From Litsea cubeba (lineage: Eukaryota > Streptophyta > Magnoliopsida > Laurales > Lauraceae), in assembly GCA_012931725.1 (NCBI GenBank), contig CM022948.1:62250962-62314961 (forward strand): DNA of 64,000 nucleotides, given 5' to 3'. A program made the position numbers and the translations under genes. Numbering within the stretch: the stretch's first letter is position 1; every line of letters begins with the position of its first letter. The notes beneath the pieces were generated by a model. The model was not told the DNA's origin and did not search any database. It saw nothing but the letters and a program-made list of their open reading frames with translations. Below, one piece after another: positions 45,244-57,900 of the stretch.

Positions 45244-47298
45244 ATGACCCAAATGCCTAACCGCCGGATTCTGACATTTCCGGCGGTCCACCCCTGCAAA
45301 TGCGTCTCCCCGACGACCCTCCTCGATGCTCTCATCGCCTTGGCCGGCACCATCTCCGGTCACCGGTTGTCGGCCTTCTCTGCCCACAGACGCCATGCCC
45401 GGGAAACAATTCGCGAGGTCAGAATCATCCTCGTCTTCTTAGAGGAAATCCGCAATTGCAGGACTGATCTACCTGAATCAGCCATGTTGTGCTTCGCCGA
45501 GCTCTACGTCGCCCTCCAGAAGATCTGCTATTTGTTGGAGGATTGCACCCGGGAAGGCGCCCGGCTCTGGATTTTGATGCAATTGGAGCGGGTAACAAAT
45601 GAATTCAGGATTTTGATCAGGATGGTTGCCACTGCGCTCGATGTTCTGCCGTTGGCGTCGATGGATTTACCTTTGGAAGTGAGAGAGATGGTTGAATTGG
45701 TTGCGAAGCAGGCGTGGAAGGTGGAGGTCTCTACCGACCTCAGCGATGATCAGGCTGTGAAGGATGTCCGCGCAATGTTGCACGCGTTTGAGAACAGGAT
45801 TGTCCCCAATTCGATTGATCTCAGACGGGTTCTCAACCATTTGGCAATTAGAAGCTGGAAAGAATGCAATGAAGAGATCAAGTTCTTGGAGGAAGAGATC
45901 AAGTTCGAGAATTTGAAGGAGAAAGAGGGGGATGTCACTCTTCTCAGTAGTCTGATGGGGTTCATGAGCTACTGTCGGGCGGCCATGTTTGATGCTTTTG
46001 ATGGTCGAAGCAGCAGCAACGAATGGTCAGATTGTAGATATGAGGGGGGTGTGATTGATGGCCTGAATCTGGAAGATTTCAGGTGCCCAATCTCTCTCGA
46101 ACTCATGATAGACCCTGTAACAGTGTCTACCGGGCAAACCTATGATCGCGCATCAATTCAAAAGTGGTTCAAAGCTGGTAATCTCAACTGCCCAAAAACA
46201 GGCGAGAAGCTGAAGAACACAGATGTTACACCTAATATAGCGGTGCATAAGCTTATCCAGCAGTTCTGTTATGACAAGGGCGTTGGAGCCACTCAAACGA
46301 GCAACCGCAGTGGTCGTGATTTGGGGAGGTCCCTTTTAGCTGGCAGCCCTGTGGCAGCTGAATCAATGAGGATACTCGCTGTTTTCCTTGTCGAGAAGCT
46401 CTCAATGGGGACGGCAGAGGAGAGGAACAAAGCTGCTTATGAAATTCGATTGCTATCGAAGTCGAGTACATTAAATCGAGCGAGTATAGTAGAAGCAGGT
46501 GCGATTCTTTGGCTTCTATTTATGCTTTCTTCGAGTGATCCTTCCACCCAAGAGAATGCAATCGCGGCTCTTCTGAATCTTTCCAAGTACTGGAAAGGAA
46601 AAACAGTGATATTTGAGAGTGGTGGGTTGGGTTCAATTGTTGATGTATTGAGGAATGGGTTGAAAAAGGAAGCTAGACAGAGTGCTGCTGCGACGCTTTT
46701 CTATCTTTCTTCAGTTGCTGAGTACAGAGAAGAAATTGGAAAATTACCGTGGGCGATCCCTGCTCTTGTGGAGCTAGTAAGAAATGGAGCAACCCGTGGT
46801 AAGAAGAATGCGGTGGTTGCCCTCTTTGGGCTAATGCTTTTCGCAGGAAATCATCAAAGAGCACTGGTAGCCGGAATCGTCCCATCTTTGGTAGATCTCC
46901 TCACATCCGAAAGAGGTGATCTTGTAGATGATTCTCTTGGGGTTCTAGCAGCATTAGCAGAAAATCCTGAGGGAACGCATGCTGTTGTAATGGCTTCAGC
47001 AATTCCTCTTCTTGTCGGAATTCTACATTCCTCCACATCTAGGGTGGGGAAGGAGTACTGTGTTTCGGTGCTTCTATCTCTGTGTATTAATGGTGGAACA
47101 GAGGTGGTTTCGGTTTTGCAGAAACTGCCATCACTCATGGGATCTCTATATTCGGTTCTCACAGAAGGCCCTTCCCGTGCGAGTAAAAAGGCAAACTCTT
47201 TGCTCCATATCCTCCACAATTTGCGTAGCCCGGGGGCCTCCAGCAAGTTGCCACAAGCAGTCCAACAAGAGCTTTTGGTTTCCTGTCCGGTATCCTAA
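45244..47298 (+). CDS. U-box E3 ubiquitin ligase with ARM repeats, PUB18/PUB19 type
   Basis: An intronless 684-aa protein. The N-terminal conserved region starts MPNRRILTFPAVHPCKC and runs to about residue 230 (LLEDCTREGARLW). The U-box is at about 277-350 (EDFRCPISLELMIDPVTV, GQTYDRASIQKWF), the fold that recruits an E2 ubiquitin-conjugating enzyme. ARM repeats follow at about 385-670 (NAIAALLNLSKYWKGK) for substrate binding. Length and layout match the PUB18/PUB19 group, negative regulators of drought and ABA responses in Arabidopsis; the same role here is inference. The frame is open further upstream to 45,064, but that ATG is 5' of the TATA box at 45,121, so 45,244 is chosen; ATG 45,253 is a possible alternative. 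No damage is visible. Confidence 0.92.
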   Translation: MTQMPNRRILTFPAVHPCKCVSPTTLLDALIALAGTISGHRLSAFSAHRRHARETIREVRIILVFLEEIRNCRTDLPESAMLCFAELYVALQKICYLLEDCTREGARLWILMQLERVTNEFRILIRMVATALDVLPLASMDLPLEVREMVELVAKQAWKVEVSTDLSDDQAVKDVRAMLHAFENRIVPNSIDLRRVLNHLAIRSWKECNEEIKFLEEEIKFENLKEKEGDVTLLSSLMGFMSYCRAAMFDAFDGRSSSNEWSDCRYEGGVIDGLNLEDFRCPISLELMIDPVTVSTGQTYDRASIQKWFKAGNLNCPKTGEKLKNTDVTPNIAVHKLIQQFCYDKGVGATQTSNRSGRDLGRSLLAGSPVAAESMRILAVFLVEKLSMGTAEERNKAAYEIRLLSKSSTLNRASIVEAGAILWLLFMLSSSDPSTQENAIAALLNLSKYWKGKTVIFESGGLGSIVDVLRNGLKKEARQSAAATLFYLSSVAEYREEIGKLPWAIPALVELVRNGATRGKKNAVVALFGLMLFAGNHQRALVAGIVPSLVDLLTSERGDLVDDSLGVLAALAENPEGTHAVVMASAIPLLVGILHSSTSRVGKEYCVSVLLSLCINGGTEVVSVLQKLPSLMGSLYSVLTEGPSRASKKANSLLHILHNLRSPGASSKLPQAVQQELLVSCPVS

Positions 47299-48756
47299 TT
47301 TTTATTTGACGAATTATTTTTTCCCATTCGTCTGTCTGTAATTTTTTTTTCCACGCATCTGTCATGTACATGCATTGCAATGCATGGATGCTTTTGTTGG
47401 AAAAATGGCTAAGAGAACCCACCTTTAGGCTATCTTTGGGCCAAACTAAAAGTGGGACCCACTTATAGTTTTAGGTGAGAATACATGGGAATGTAATCTA
47501 CTCCATGAGTAGACTAATGACATGTATTGGGTTGCTCTAATCCATTAAGGAGTGAATGAGAAATTGCCTCCTAAACAATACTACTTGAACATGTTAAACA
47601 TGGAAAGAAAGGGAAGTGGAAAACTTGCTTCCCACATTGCTTGAGAGCAATACATTTCTTTGGTATAAATATGTTTACCTTAGTGGTATAAGATGAGCCC
47701 CAAGGGGCATCCCACTTTTGTGGAGGAGGGAGGACATAGATCCTTGTTGGGTCACCACCAAACAACACACACGCGCGCGCGCGCGCCCCGCCCCGAGCCG
47801 GGCTTGGGCTTGGGCTTCACACGCGGGTTGGGCCTGGCTCGGCCCATTACCATTTATTATTTTTGGAGAAATTTTATTTAATTAAAATTTCTTTTCCAAA
47901 GGGTGTGTCCAAGAGGTGTGTGCCCATTCGCAGTTGAAAGGGTGTCCAAACCCATCCAACAGTTGTGTCCAAAGAAAGAAGCACCTGTTCAGTGAACAGT
48001 CATTGTTCTGAACAGGTGCAACCCCATCTGAACTGACCTGTTGAAGGCTATAAATACATACTGTTCTCAGCCTTTTCAATCATCCAAATCACTGCAATTG
48101 TTGCATCAATTCGAGTCTGCATTGTCAGTCAAGAGAGAGTCCTGTAGCACTCTGGTTCAAACAGACACACAGTTTTGCAGTGCTGCTACTGTGTGTTGAT
48201 CATTGTATCCTGGGAGACAGAAGCCACTGAAGCCTGTTAGCACCATTGCAGGGGCGAAATTTGTCTTAAGGACATAGTGTTAAACACTAGCCTTGATCTA
48301 CCATCTACTGCGAATTTCTGAGTTTCGTAAGTTCAACAACGAAGTACTGTTATTCTGCCTTCAAACAGTAAGTGAATTTTAATTCGAAAATTACTTTCTG
48401 TAACTCTGTTTTACTGTTGCTATTGTGAGGATCTGATTCCTAATACTGAATGTTATAACTGTGTACTCGAATTAACAGCTTTTCTTTCTATTTGTATTGT
48501 GGTAGTAGCTCGATTTTTATACAAGGGCTAACTACAGAAGCCGATATGTGTACATATATATACCTGTAAGTGCATCTGTTGTATCAAAGCTTGATTTGTA
48601 TATTCAAGAATAATAAGAATTACCATTTCATGGACCTTATAATGAGGTTTTGAAGAATGCGAATTAGAATTACATAATAGAAGCTTTGAGAAAATTCAAT
48701 ATGAAAATTGACCTCTTCCATCTTATAGTACTAATATGATATACATTGGCTCTCAT
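47299..48756. other. Convergent intergenic region with an LTR-like stretch
   Basis: The 3' UTR of the U-box gene is expected in the first 100-200 bp. From about 47,590 to 48,560 the sequence has the look of a solo copia LTR: a possible start tgttaaacatgg, a TATA box ctataaatac at 48,048-48,057 and a typical leader after it. I could not confirm either end or a TSD. A (CA)n(CG)n run lies at about 47,767-47,788. Confidence 0.4.
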
Positions 48757-48910
48757 CAGGGCGGACCCAATTGTTAGTGTGGGTGCAGTCGCACCCGCAT
48801 GATTTGAGAAACCCCTGAGATAAAATCTTAAGAGATTTGATTCTATTATTTAACTTCTTCACTTGACCATATACTGCACCACCCAAACGAAAATCCTAGG
48901 TCCGCCATTG
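48757..48910. mobile_element. hAT-type MITE, 154 bp, beside the kinase stop codon
   Basis: It starts cagggcggaccc and ends ggtccgccattg, imperfect inverted ends, with the perfect 8-bp TSD gctctcat (48,749-48,756 and 48,911-48,918). It lies only 19 bp downstream of the receptor kinase stop codon, so it is part of that gene's 3' UTR or end region. Confidence 0.85.
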
Positions 48911-48929
48911 GCTCTCATGGAGTATAATC

Positions 48930-51900
48930 TTAGGATGTGAAACTTTCATGTGGAGACTCGGAGCTCGTCGAGATGTCTAGTGCTTCTTCTAATCTTGAGA
49001 CAACTTGTTCCATGGATGGTCTTTGTTGTTTATGTGCTGTACATGCCAGTGCTAGCTTGAGGGTGAGGTCAAAAGCTTCCATGGAGTATCCCTCGCTCAA
49101 CTTCGGATCAACAAATTCATATATATTTCCACCTCTTGTGATGATCTTGGCCTGAGTGGCATAAATATTTATGAGAAAACAAGATTAAATTTGAATGTTA
49201 ACAGAGGTATCACGTTGAGTGCATATTCTAGTAATCTAAGCAATTCACGTGGCGACCCACACAGTTGAATGAGAAATGCCTAAATATCTTACCTATTGGA
49301 TGATCCTTCCTGTCCAAATAGTCTCTTGAATCAGACAACTGCAGATGGTTAGGATCATCCAATAAAAGATTGCTTACTTTGTTTTTGTTGATAATGAAAT
49401 ACCAACTCAGTCACACTTTCTTGAGCTGTCCAAATGTGTGAACCATACCAGAGTAAACTAAAAATTCAAGTAAACCTAGTAATGTGCACTCAGTTACAAA
49501 ACAAGGGGATGCAAACAGGCCCAGTTAATTATCAGCTGATATGTGCAGTTCGTAAAGTCACCCATATGTCCCAATAAGCTATATTTACTAAATTAGGAAA
49601 CAGATGATTGGTTCTCACCATTTTATCCAATGACATTGGTGTTGTGACATTTAAATTGATGACTTTCTTTCCTGAAAGGATCTGTAGAAGTACTATCCCC
49701 AAGCTGTATACGTCGCCAGATGGATTGACATGGTGATTCCGTTGGTACTCAGGATCAACATAACCAAGGTTCCTCTCACTTCTGAGCTCACATATGACTG
49801 ACCTAGGTCCATAACTTTGGATAAACCGAAGTCAGACAGTTTGGCTTCGAAATTATCCCCTAGCAGGATGTTGGTTGGCTGCAAAAAACACCATCTGGAC
49901 ATCAAATTTATATCTTGAATCATCTCAAAAAAATGGTAAAAAATCATGAAATACATCCAAATTGAAATAGAATTTTTTTTTATGAAAATTGAAACTATAA
50001 CATGACTTACAACTGTAACCTTCATTGTATTGGGATATTTTTCATGATACGATAGAAAACAGTTCCTCCGGCAACGAGTGGAATCAAAAGTTCTACCAAG
50101 GTGAAGGTTTAACACACCTTACCATTCCCAATGCCTGCTCTCTCAAGTGAACTTAGGTCATGTTTGACTCCTCTCAATTGGGAGTGTAGAAAATTATTCT
50201 CTGTGATTATTTCCTTCTCAGTAGAATAACTGAATAAGAAATCAGCAAGAATTTTCTCATCTGATGAAAACCAAAGATATGATCTCTACTCTGTCCACAA
50301 TGACTTTCATTATCCACGCTGTGATGAGCACTTAGGATACATGGTACTTGCATGTGTCAGGTACCGGTACATATTTAAAAGTAGTCAAACTGAATTAGTG
50401 TTCATCATTTGTAAACTCCATTTTCATGTTCTAGATCTGTAGAAATGCAATCATATCCTCATTCTCTGTATCTACATCCACATCCGGGTATCATAGACAC
50501 AATGATCATTCTCAGATCCACAACTTGAAACTTTTATCAGAATCCTATGTTCACTGAGAGCTCTCTTGTGCATCAGAAAAGGCGTTGCTGATACTACATC
50601 TTAGTTTTTTCATTTATTCATGTGATTAGATCTCATTTTCTCCTTTTCTTGATTTTTCAAAAAAAAATCTTTGCTGACTTAGATCTATACAGTTAACAGT
50701 TGAAACAGATTTTAGTATGTTACAATTTGGTACTATTTTTATACAAGCAAACAAAGTTATCTGCAGTACTTTTTGTTTCAAGGTTCTAAAAAGTTCAATG
50801 AATTTATTCCTAGTTGCTCAGTACATGAAAATTTTGTATCTCAATACCTTCAGGAGAGAGGTAAATTAGTTGCAATAAAAAGAAAGCCTAGTGAAATTTC
50901 TGGTTTTCAAAGACTGATGATCACTCAGGACATGTATGATGAAATCAATGATCCTGCTCCTGTACAAGAGGGGCTCCAGCCAGCAACAGTGTGTATGAAA
51001 GCATGTAAATAAGAAATAAGTTTGCCTATGATCTATGGGATAGATATGAACAATATTCCAACCACCAGAGTAGGAATATCAATATATCATTATTATGTTA
51101 TCAATCTTCCTCTAGCAATTAGAATTAAAACTTCTCCCATATTTTAAGAAATGAACAGGACCTTAGTTTAAACTCAAAATTGAGTTCAATAGTCCAAGTA
51201 TTTTCTACAGACATATATACTTGGCCAACTCTTTTTGGAGGTTGGGCAGTAAAATAAATAAATTATCTTTTTTGAGAATGGTACAATTCCTCATTTATAA
51301 TTCCAAGGAAAAATCTTAAATTAAACATTGGTTTGCTCAAGTTGTTCTTTTCTCTTTTTGCTTTTTTCTTTGAAGCCTGAACAAGTTTGGGGAAAAAAAA
51401 GGTTAGTGAAAGGGAACTCCGTGGAGCTTTCTGTTCCAAATAAGAAGATTCATATGATTAAAACTTTTGTTAGTATTTTTATGTTGGCTAATTCATGGGT
51501 TGGACAAAACTCTGGGTCTATTGAGTTGTGTTTTCTAATTTATTTTAGAATGGACTGTGGTTGTGTCGCCGAAAGAGCTAAACTGAAGAAAAGAAAAGAC
51601 CGGGCGAATCTCCCAGGTTCGATCGATCGAAGCCTTTGTCCGATCAATCGGACAGCCGAAGCGCCACAGTTATTTGGGTGGTCCGATCGATCGGACAGGA
51701 AAGCGCACAGCGGGAAAGTCTCCAGATCTGCTAAGATTTAGTTTCCTTTTGAGACTTAGCTTCCCACTTTGAGTCCTATTTGTGTTCTAACTACAAGGCA
51801 CGAATTTGGGGCTATAAATAGGGTGTTGCTCTCAACCCTAAAGGCATGGGTGCGCATATTGAAAATTAGAAACACCACCTCTCTCATCAATCTGAGTAAG

Positions 51901-54900
51901 AGATATCTTAGAGAGAGAAATATTCTCTAGAGCCATTGAGAGATTGTTCTGAAAGACTACCCTAGAGGTTGTTGTTGCTTCTACTTTCTTGTAGAAGATA
52001 GCTCATCTTGGCTGACAAGGTGCGAGGAGATCAAGTAAGGAGAACGGTGCACGGTGGATGTCGTGGCAATGGATTTTGTGCAATAACAACTACAATCCTT
52101 AGGTCGAGGTACAGACTGAGGTAAATGAGCTGTGGGTATATCTTGTAACTGTTCGTGAACTCTTGATATCTGGTCCGTGGTTTTTATCTCTGGATAGGGT
52201 TTCCATGTTAAATTTGTATCTACCTTCTTGTGGTGTGTGATTGGTAGATTTATTTGCTAGTTCTATCTTGTTTGATTGGTTACATCCACTGCATTGATTT
52301 GATTAATTAGACTAGCATCCATTGTAGTGGATCCTGCAAAACTCTCAACTTTAGTTCAATAAAACCAAGTTTCTTTGTGAACTACCAAGTCTGAACACTG
52401 AAAGTTTTCAAGTTTAAAGGTCAGTACCTAGCAAGTTGCATGCCAATTGATTTTAGTTTCTTTGACCAGACCTAGTAGTGAGAAATGCGAAATTGGATGA
52501 ACCAACTCAAGATGAAAACCTCCTAACTCAATGAGTTATTCAAGTGTCAGTCAGTATATGTTCAAAAATCCCACAACCAAAAATATGACAAGCTGAAAGA
52601 GTTCTTCTCTGTTCTTGGCCAATGTTAGTTCCTAAATATCTTCAAGATGAAAATCACGTTTCACGTAGTTGCTACTATTGGTTGTTTATCTTACAATTGT
52701 ACTTATGCTCTAGCTAGTCAGTTCTGCCCTTCCTTTCATATTCTTCTCAATTCATTTTTGATTTTACAATTGCGTTTTCAATGCACTTCTCCATTTTCTC
52801 TTTAATTAATTATTTGCCAATTGATATTGGCACTCCCTTTCCACTTCATTTTGATGGAGGCGCTCCATCAAAATGCATGTAAAAAGGGAGCGCCTCCATC
52901 AAATGATGGAGCACCAATATCATGGCCCTAATTATTTGGGACTTGGATATTATTCCAAATATTCCATCCACTTGGTCAAGTGTAACTCAGAAATCAGTTT
53001 CCAATTTCTGAACCAGATTTGAAGTTAGTTATCACTGAAGAGCGATGACATTCAAACCCATTAGCTCTTGAATAATTCAAAGTTTGAAGGATGTGTTGTG
53101 CCCATTGTGGAATATATAATTACATCGTTCTCTATAAGATCAAGATTTTAGACTAAGTGGTTGCCAACATGGTATTAGAGTCAGAAGTAGAGGGTTCAAG
53201 TCCCGGGGGTTTTGTTGTGCCTCGGTGCCCTGTGTTCTCTCACAGAGGGTGTTGTGTTTATGTTTCCATGTGGAGCCCACCCCTTTGGTATACATTGCTA
53301 CACCTTTCTCTATCAGCTTAAGCTTAGTAAGTGGTTGTCAACAGGAGGCCCATTATTTCACAAAGAAACCATCAAGTTCTTGTTTCGTTTTCTGGTGGTG
53401 AAGAAAACAGTGAGTTCTTTATTCTCAAGGCCCAGGCATTTTAGGCAGCTGCCACACTGGTTAGCATGGGAAACATAAGTAATCAAGGCAGCAAATCCCC
53501 GGTCAAAAATATGCCTAAAAAGTCCACACAAGTCTTGGTGGTGGATGTATCCTTGCCATTAAGATGAGTGAATAGGTCAAGTCGTAGCACACTAGAAACA
53601 GCTTGACTCAACCCATGCCCACCATTCCCAGTAATAAACCTGCACATGCCAACCCTGCACAGACATGCTCCACAGGGCTTCCGCAGATGTGACACAAAGA
53701 GCCATTCGTACAGAGCCACCAGATAACTGTACCTTCAGTCTGGGAGAGAATCATAGCTGTTCTACATAAGTTTGGTGTAATTAGGAGTGCTGGATTCACA
53801 AGACAAAGAGTTTGGATCATATTAGAATAGTTTGGTGCTGTTGAGTTAGGAGTTGAAAGAAACTTGTGATACAGGGGTTGGTCCACCGGTTTGGAACCAA
53901 TTTTATTGAAGTCCGGCGTGATTGAGAAGCTCCGAAACAAGAAAGCCATTGCACTTTCTCGATCCTCTCCAGATTCAATTCAGTTTGTGGTTAACTGGGT
54001 TGAATTATACTGTTGAATTTGTTTCAAGAGGATTCTTTCAAAGGTTCTTTTCAGCAAATTTTGGTATCAGAGCGCCAAGTTTACATTAGCTGGGTGATCT
54101 AACAGTTACGCAATCATGCATCAAATCCAAATATGAAACTATAAACAATATTACATAATTTACATAGGGAGATGCTCCTATGAGAGCATCTCTCACCTTA
54201 CTATGAGAGATAAGGTGGGGGCCCTCACATTCATATCCATTGCCAACAACTTGAATGTGAGGGCCCTCACCTTTATCTCTCATAGTAAGGTGAGAGATGC
54301 TCTCATAGGAGTATCTCCCATTTATATATATCTAATGTACAACATTTTAGACTTGTTTATGCGCATAAGATAGAGGATTTACACAGCTACATCGGTGGAT
54401 GCACTCATGAAAACAGTTGTACCCCTCTTGGTAATCTTTTGGCCTAGGAGATCTGATAAATCTGCTGAAATGAATTGCATTTGGATGATCATTATGTTTT
54501 TTTTTTAATAGATTTATTAATTATGGGTGTCAACAAGATCGGCTTGACTGGGCCTGAAGTACTAATGCACAGCTTGTGAGCTTGCCAAGGTGAATCTAGC
54601 TCGGCTTGATTACCTCACAAACTGAGCTCAGTAGTCTTCAGCTCAGCTTGGCAATGTTCTCATTAATGGACTAGTTAACAGCATTTACCGAGCACTCTAG
54701 CCATTTCAACTCTAGCTCAAGCTCAAGATTGGATCAATTTCAAATCAAGTTTCAGCTCAAGTAAAGATGAGATTGAGCTTGCTTAAGCAACATCTTACAC
54801 CCCTAATTTACTTCATACATTTATAGGCTATGTTTATGGATTCTTTAAAAATGGGAGATAGTATGTCAGCGACATCTTTGACACAAGGTCCCACCATCTG

Positions 54901-57900
54901 ATTAGCTCAAAGTTATTGCGAGCTCACTTCCTTGTGGGGCCCACGTGGGAATTGGTGGGTGGGGTGATGGAATCGAAAGATCTCCCCCTACCTACTTGTG
55001 TACAGTGATGGAGGCTTGGATCATCATCCTAACCACTTGATCAACTGACCACAAGCTTTTACCATCCAAAATGAGTGCATAGTCGATCAAATGGTCTTGT
55101 CCATTTGGATAATTGCCTCTGTTTTAATGTCCACTTAGATGGGTCATAAGGTGGGCCCCAATAGCTGTTTGTGCACGATGAGCTCACGATAAGGTGCACT
55201 CATATGCTTAGCCGATGAATATATATAATTACTACGTATTTCCTTCTTTACTTAACAATTAAATATTTTAGAGTAAGATTTGTACTTAAATTTTTATTGT
55301 TGCAATATTTTCTTAGTGTTTTTATTTTAAATTTATTTGAATACTATGCTGAATCCACGAATCCTATGTTTTGTGATATGCCACATCAGAAATAGTATTG
55401 ATTATTTAATTGGATGATCTACATGAACAGGGCTTACGGAACCTCAACATACATAAAGACAAACAAGAGATTATGTGATGAATTACCAATGATAATCATA
55501 GAAACTACCTTGATATCACGATGAACAATGCAGCCTCCACGATATGTGTGAAGAAACCATAGGCCTCGGGCACTATCAATCGCAATCTCAAGCCTTTGAA
55601 TCCATGACAGCACTCTGTCCTTTCCTGTTTGTTACAAAACATTTTTTTTAGCTTACTGTCTAAAAGGTGACAGCCCCAAAGGGAAACACTTTGTAAAGAG
55701 AGGAAATACCAAATAGCCACTCTGAGAGATTCCCGTTGGAGCACAACTCATAAACAAGAAAACATTCATCTTCTTCTTCACAATAACCCAGCAAAGCCAC
55801 TAGGTTTGAATGTTTGACATGTGATAGGCTCGTAACTTCCCTCATAAAAGACTCAACATATTCATCCTTGATGATGTGCTTAACTGCAACATGCCTTCCG
55901 TCTGAAAGTATTCCTTTATACACCTTCCCTATTGAAACCATAGAAAGTCAGAATAAAACCTGATTCTCTCTTCAAAATAACTCTAAATCTTAAACAATGT
56001 CTCCTTGATTTGGTTTGGCTAAAGTAGCCATCAAGAAGTGATGCATTACATTACTATCTCTGTACATGTATAGAAGGCTAGTTCCATTTTCTAAAAAGAT
56101 TTAGAGTTAACAAAGCAATTAGAAACACCCACTAAAAAATTTCAGTCACTTCATGGAGTGATTGTAGGACTTGTATCTTTGAGCATCATGGCGTGTTTAT
56201 AGAGAAATTATAACAAGCAACTAGTTGCATTGTAGATTACATTCGTATGATGAAGTATACAATGCAAAACATTGCACTGGATCCCATAGGCAGCCCAATC
56301 AAACTGGAGTATACCTTCAAATGAATGCACTCTTTATTATCCCATAAAGAAAATACGCTGATCAGAAAATACTACCATCTGAATATTCAAAAAAAGTCGA
56401 GTTGATCATTTCAAGAATCATTTAATGGAATCAACCTTGCATTTCTTCTGGATTTCCAGGATCAATTTAATTAGGAGATGCCATTAGTATTTGAGTTGGA
56501 AAATTAACAGTGCTAGCTGGAGAAGGCTAATGTTCAGAGGGTTATGATCATCCAATCAATTCAGAATTCATTTTGTAGATGTGATAAAAGTTTACACCCG
56601 CTGTCAACTTGATGAAGCCCTACTCCTTTATCCAGGCTTGCCTTGGCACCGGCAGTAAACCAGCAGAGTTGACTGGATTTTAGTATGGTTACCATGGTAG
56701 CCTACAGAGAGTGAAGCAAACCAGATGGTCATGCAATTTCCCTGTTCACGCACCCAAATTCAATTAATTGAATCTGTACCTCATATTTAACATATATTTA
56801 AAACATTTTTTATGCAACTGTATAATGGTGGCTAACTGTCTATATTAATGTCCGTGCCTTACAGCCAAGCATGTCGATTTGCTCAAGTAACAAGGTTATG
56901 AACCCTTCAACAGTTCATCCTTATGTGATTGCCTCTATGCACAGAATCAAACATGAATGAAGCAGATTTTATCTTCTGTAAGTCCATAAATAGTTCCTCA
57001 CCTGCTATGCCTTGGCCTATGAAGTTTAAAGCGCTTAGATTGTTTGTTGCTGCATAGATCTCCTTAATCGGAATTTTCTGACAACCACTACCCCCTGGTA
57101 GTAATTCCTTGACATCTGTAATAGAAAAAAATCGACAGCTCAATTTAATATGCTTATTTATTGAAAGCTGCAGTATCCAAGTGTGAGTACAGAAAAGTGT
57201 GAGTACAGAAAAACCACTATGAGATACCATCTTTTCTTTGCAATGCATTTGATTTGAATCGCTTTTTCAAAAGGATGTATGCCAAAATAAATACCACTAC
57301 CGCAGTCACTATGAGGCCACCAATTAGTAGCCATAGACCTGTTTCAATATAGATTACCAAGAGTGAAATATTATGTGCAATCATAAAACAGCATAGGATC
57401 AGTTACCATGTCACAAGAAAAAAAAAATGAAATAATGAACAAAAAAATCACCATAGGATTTAAACTTGACCATTGTTTAGAAGGGAAATTCACCTGGTCT
57501 TAGTGTAGCCTTCTTTTTAGTGCGACTTTCTTGCAACTCTGCAAATAAAGGGAGAATGACAATTGCTACAAATAGGGAAAATTTGTAAACAACCAAGATA
57601 ATAAACAATAGATGGATCCAGGGATACATTCAAGTACAAACTATGAAGGGTAAATGATGGTTAATGTAGAGAAACCCAACTCCACAACTATGGTGGACCC
57701 AAGACTCAATGCAACACACAACACACTTATACAAAGAAAAACTCTCAATGTATTACACTCTCTAAACTACACACATTACACAACTGCACAATCACACTTC
57801 ATCACTCACTAGACACTTTGCACTAAGCACTGATGCTTGCACTCTACACACACTTGCACTCAAGACTTCTCTATGTCTTTTCTTACACAATTCCTCACTT

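Noticed and set aside
50773..51012. 79-codon ORF in kinase intron 6
   Set aside because: No family recognised, opposite strand to the gene, and no splice or promoter support.
53165..53205. Possible tRNA gene (ggttcaagtccc word)
   Set aside because: No cloverleaf could be formed; the upstream tggtattagag looks like a decayed PBS.
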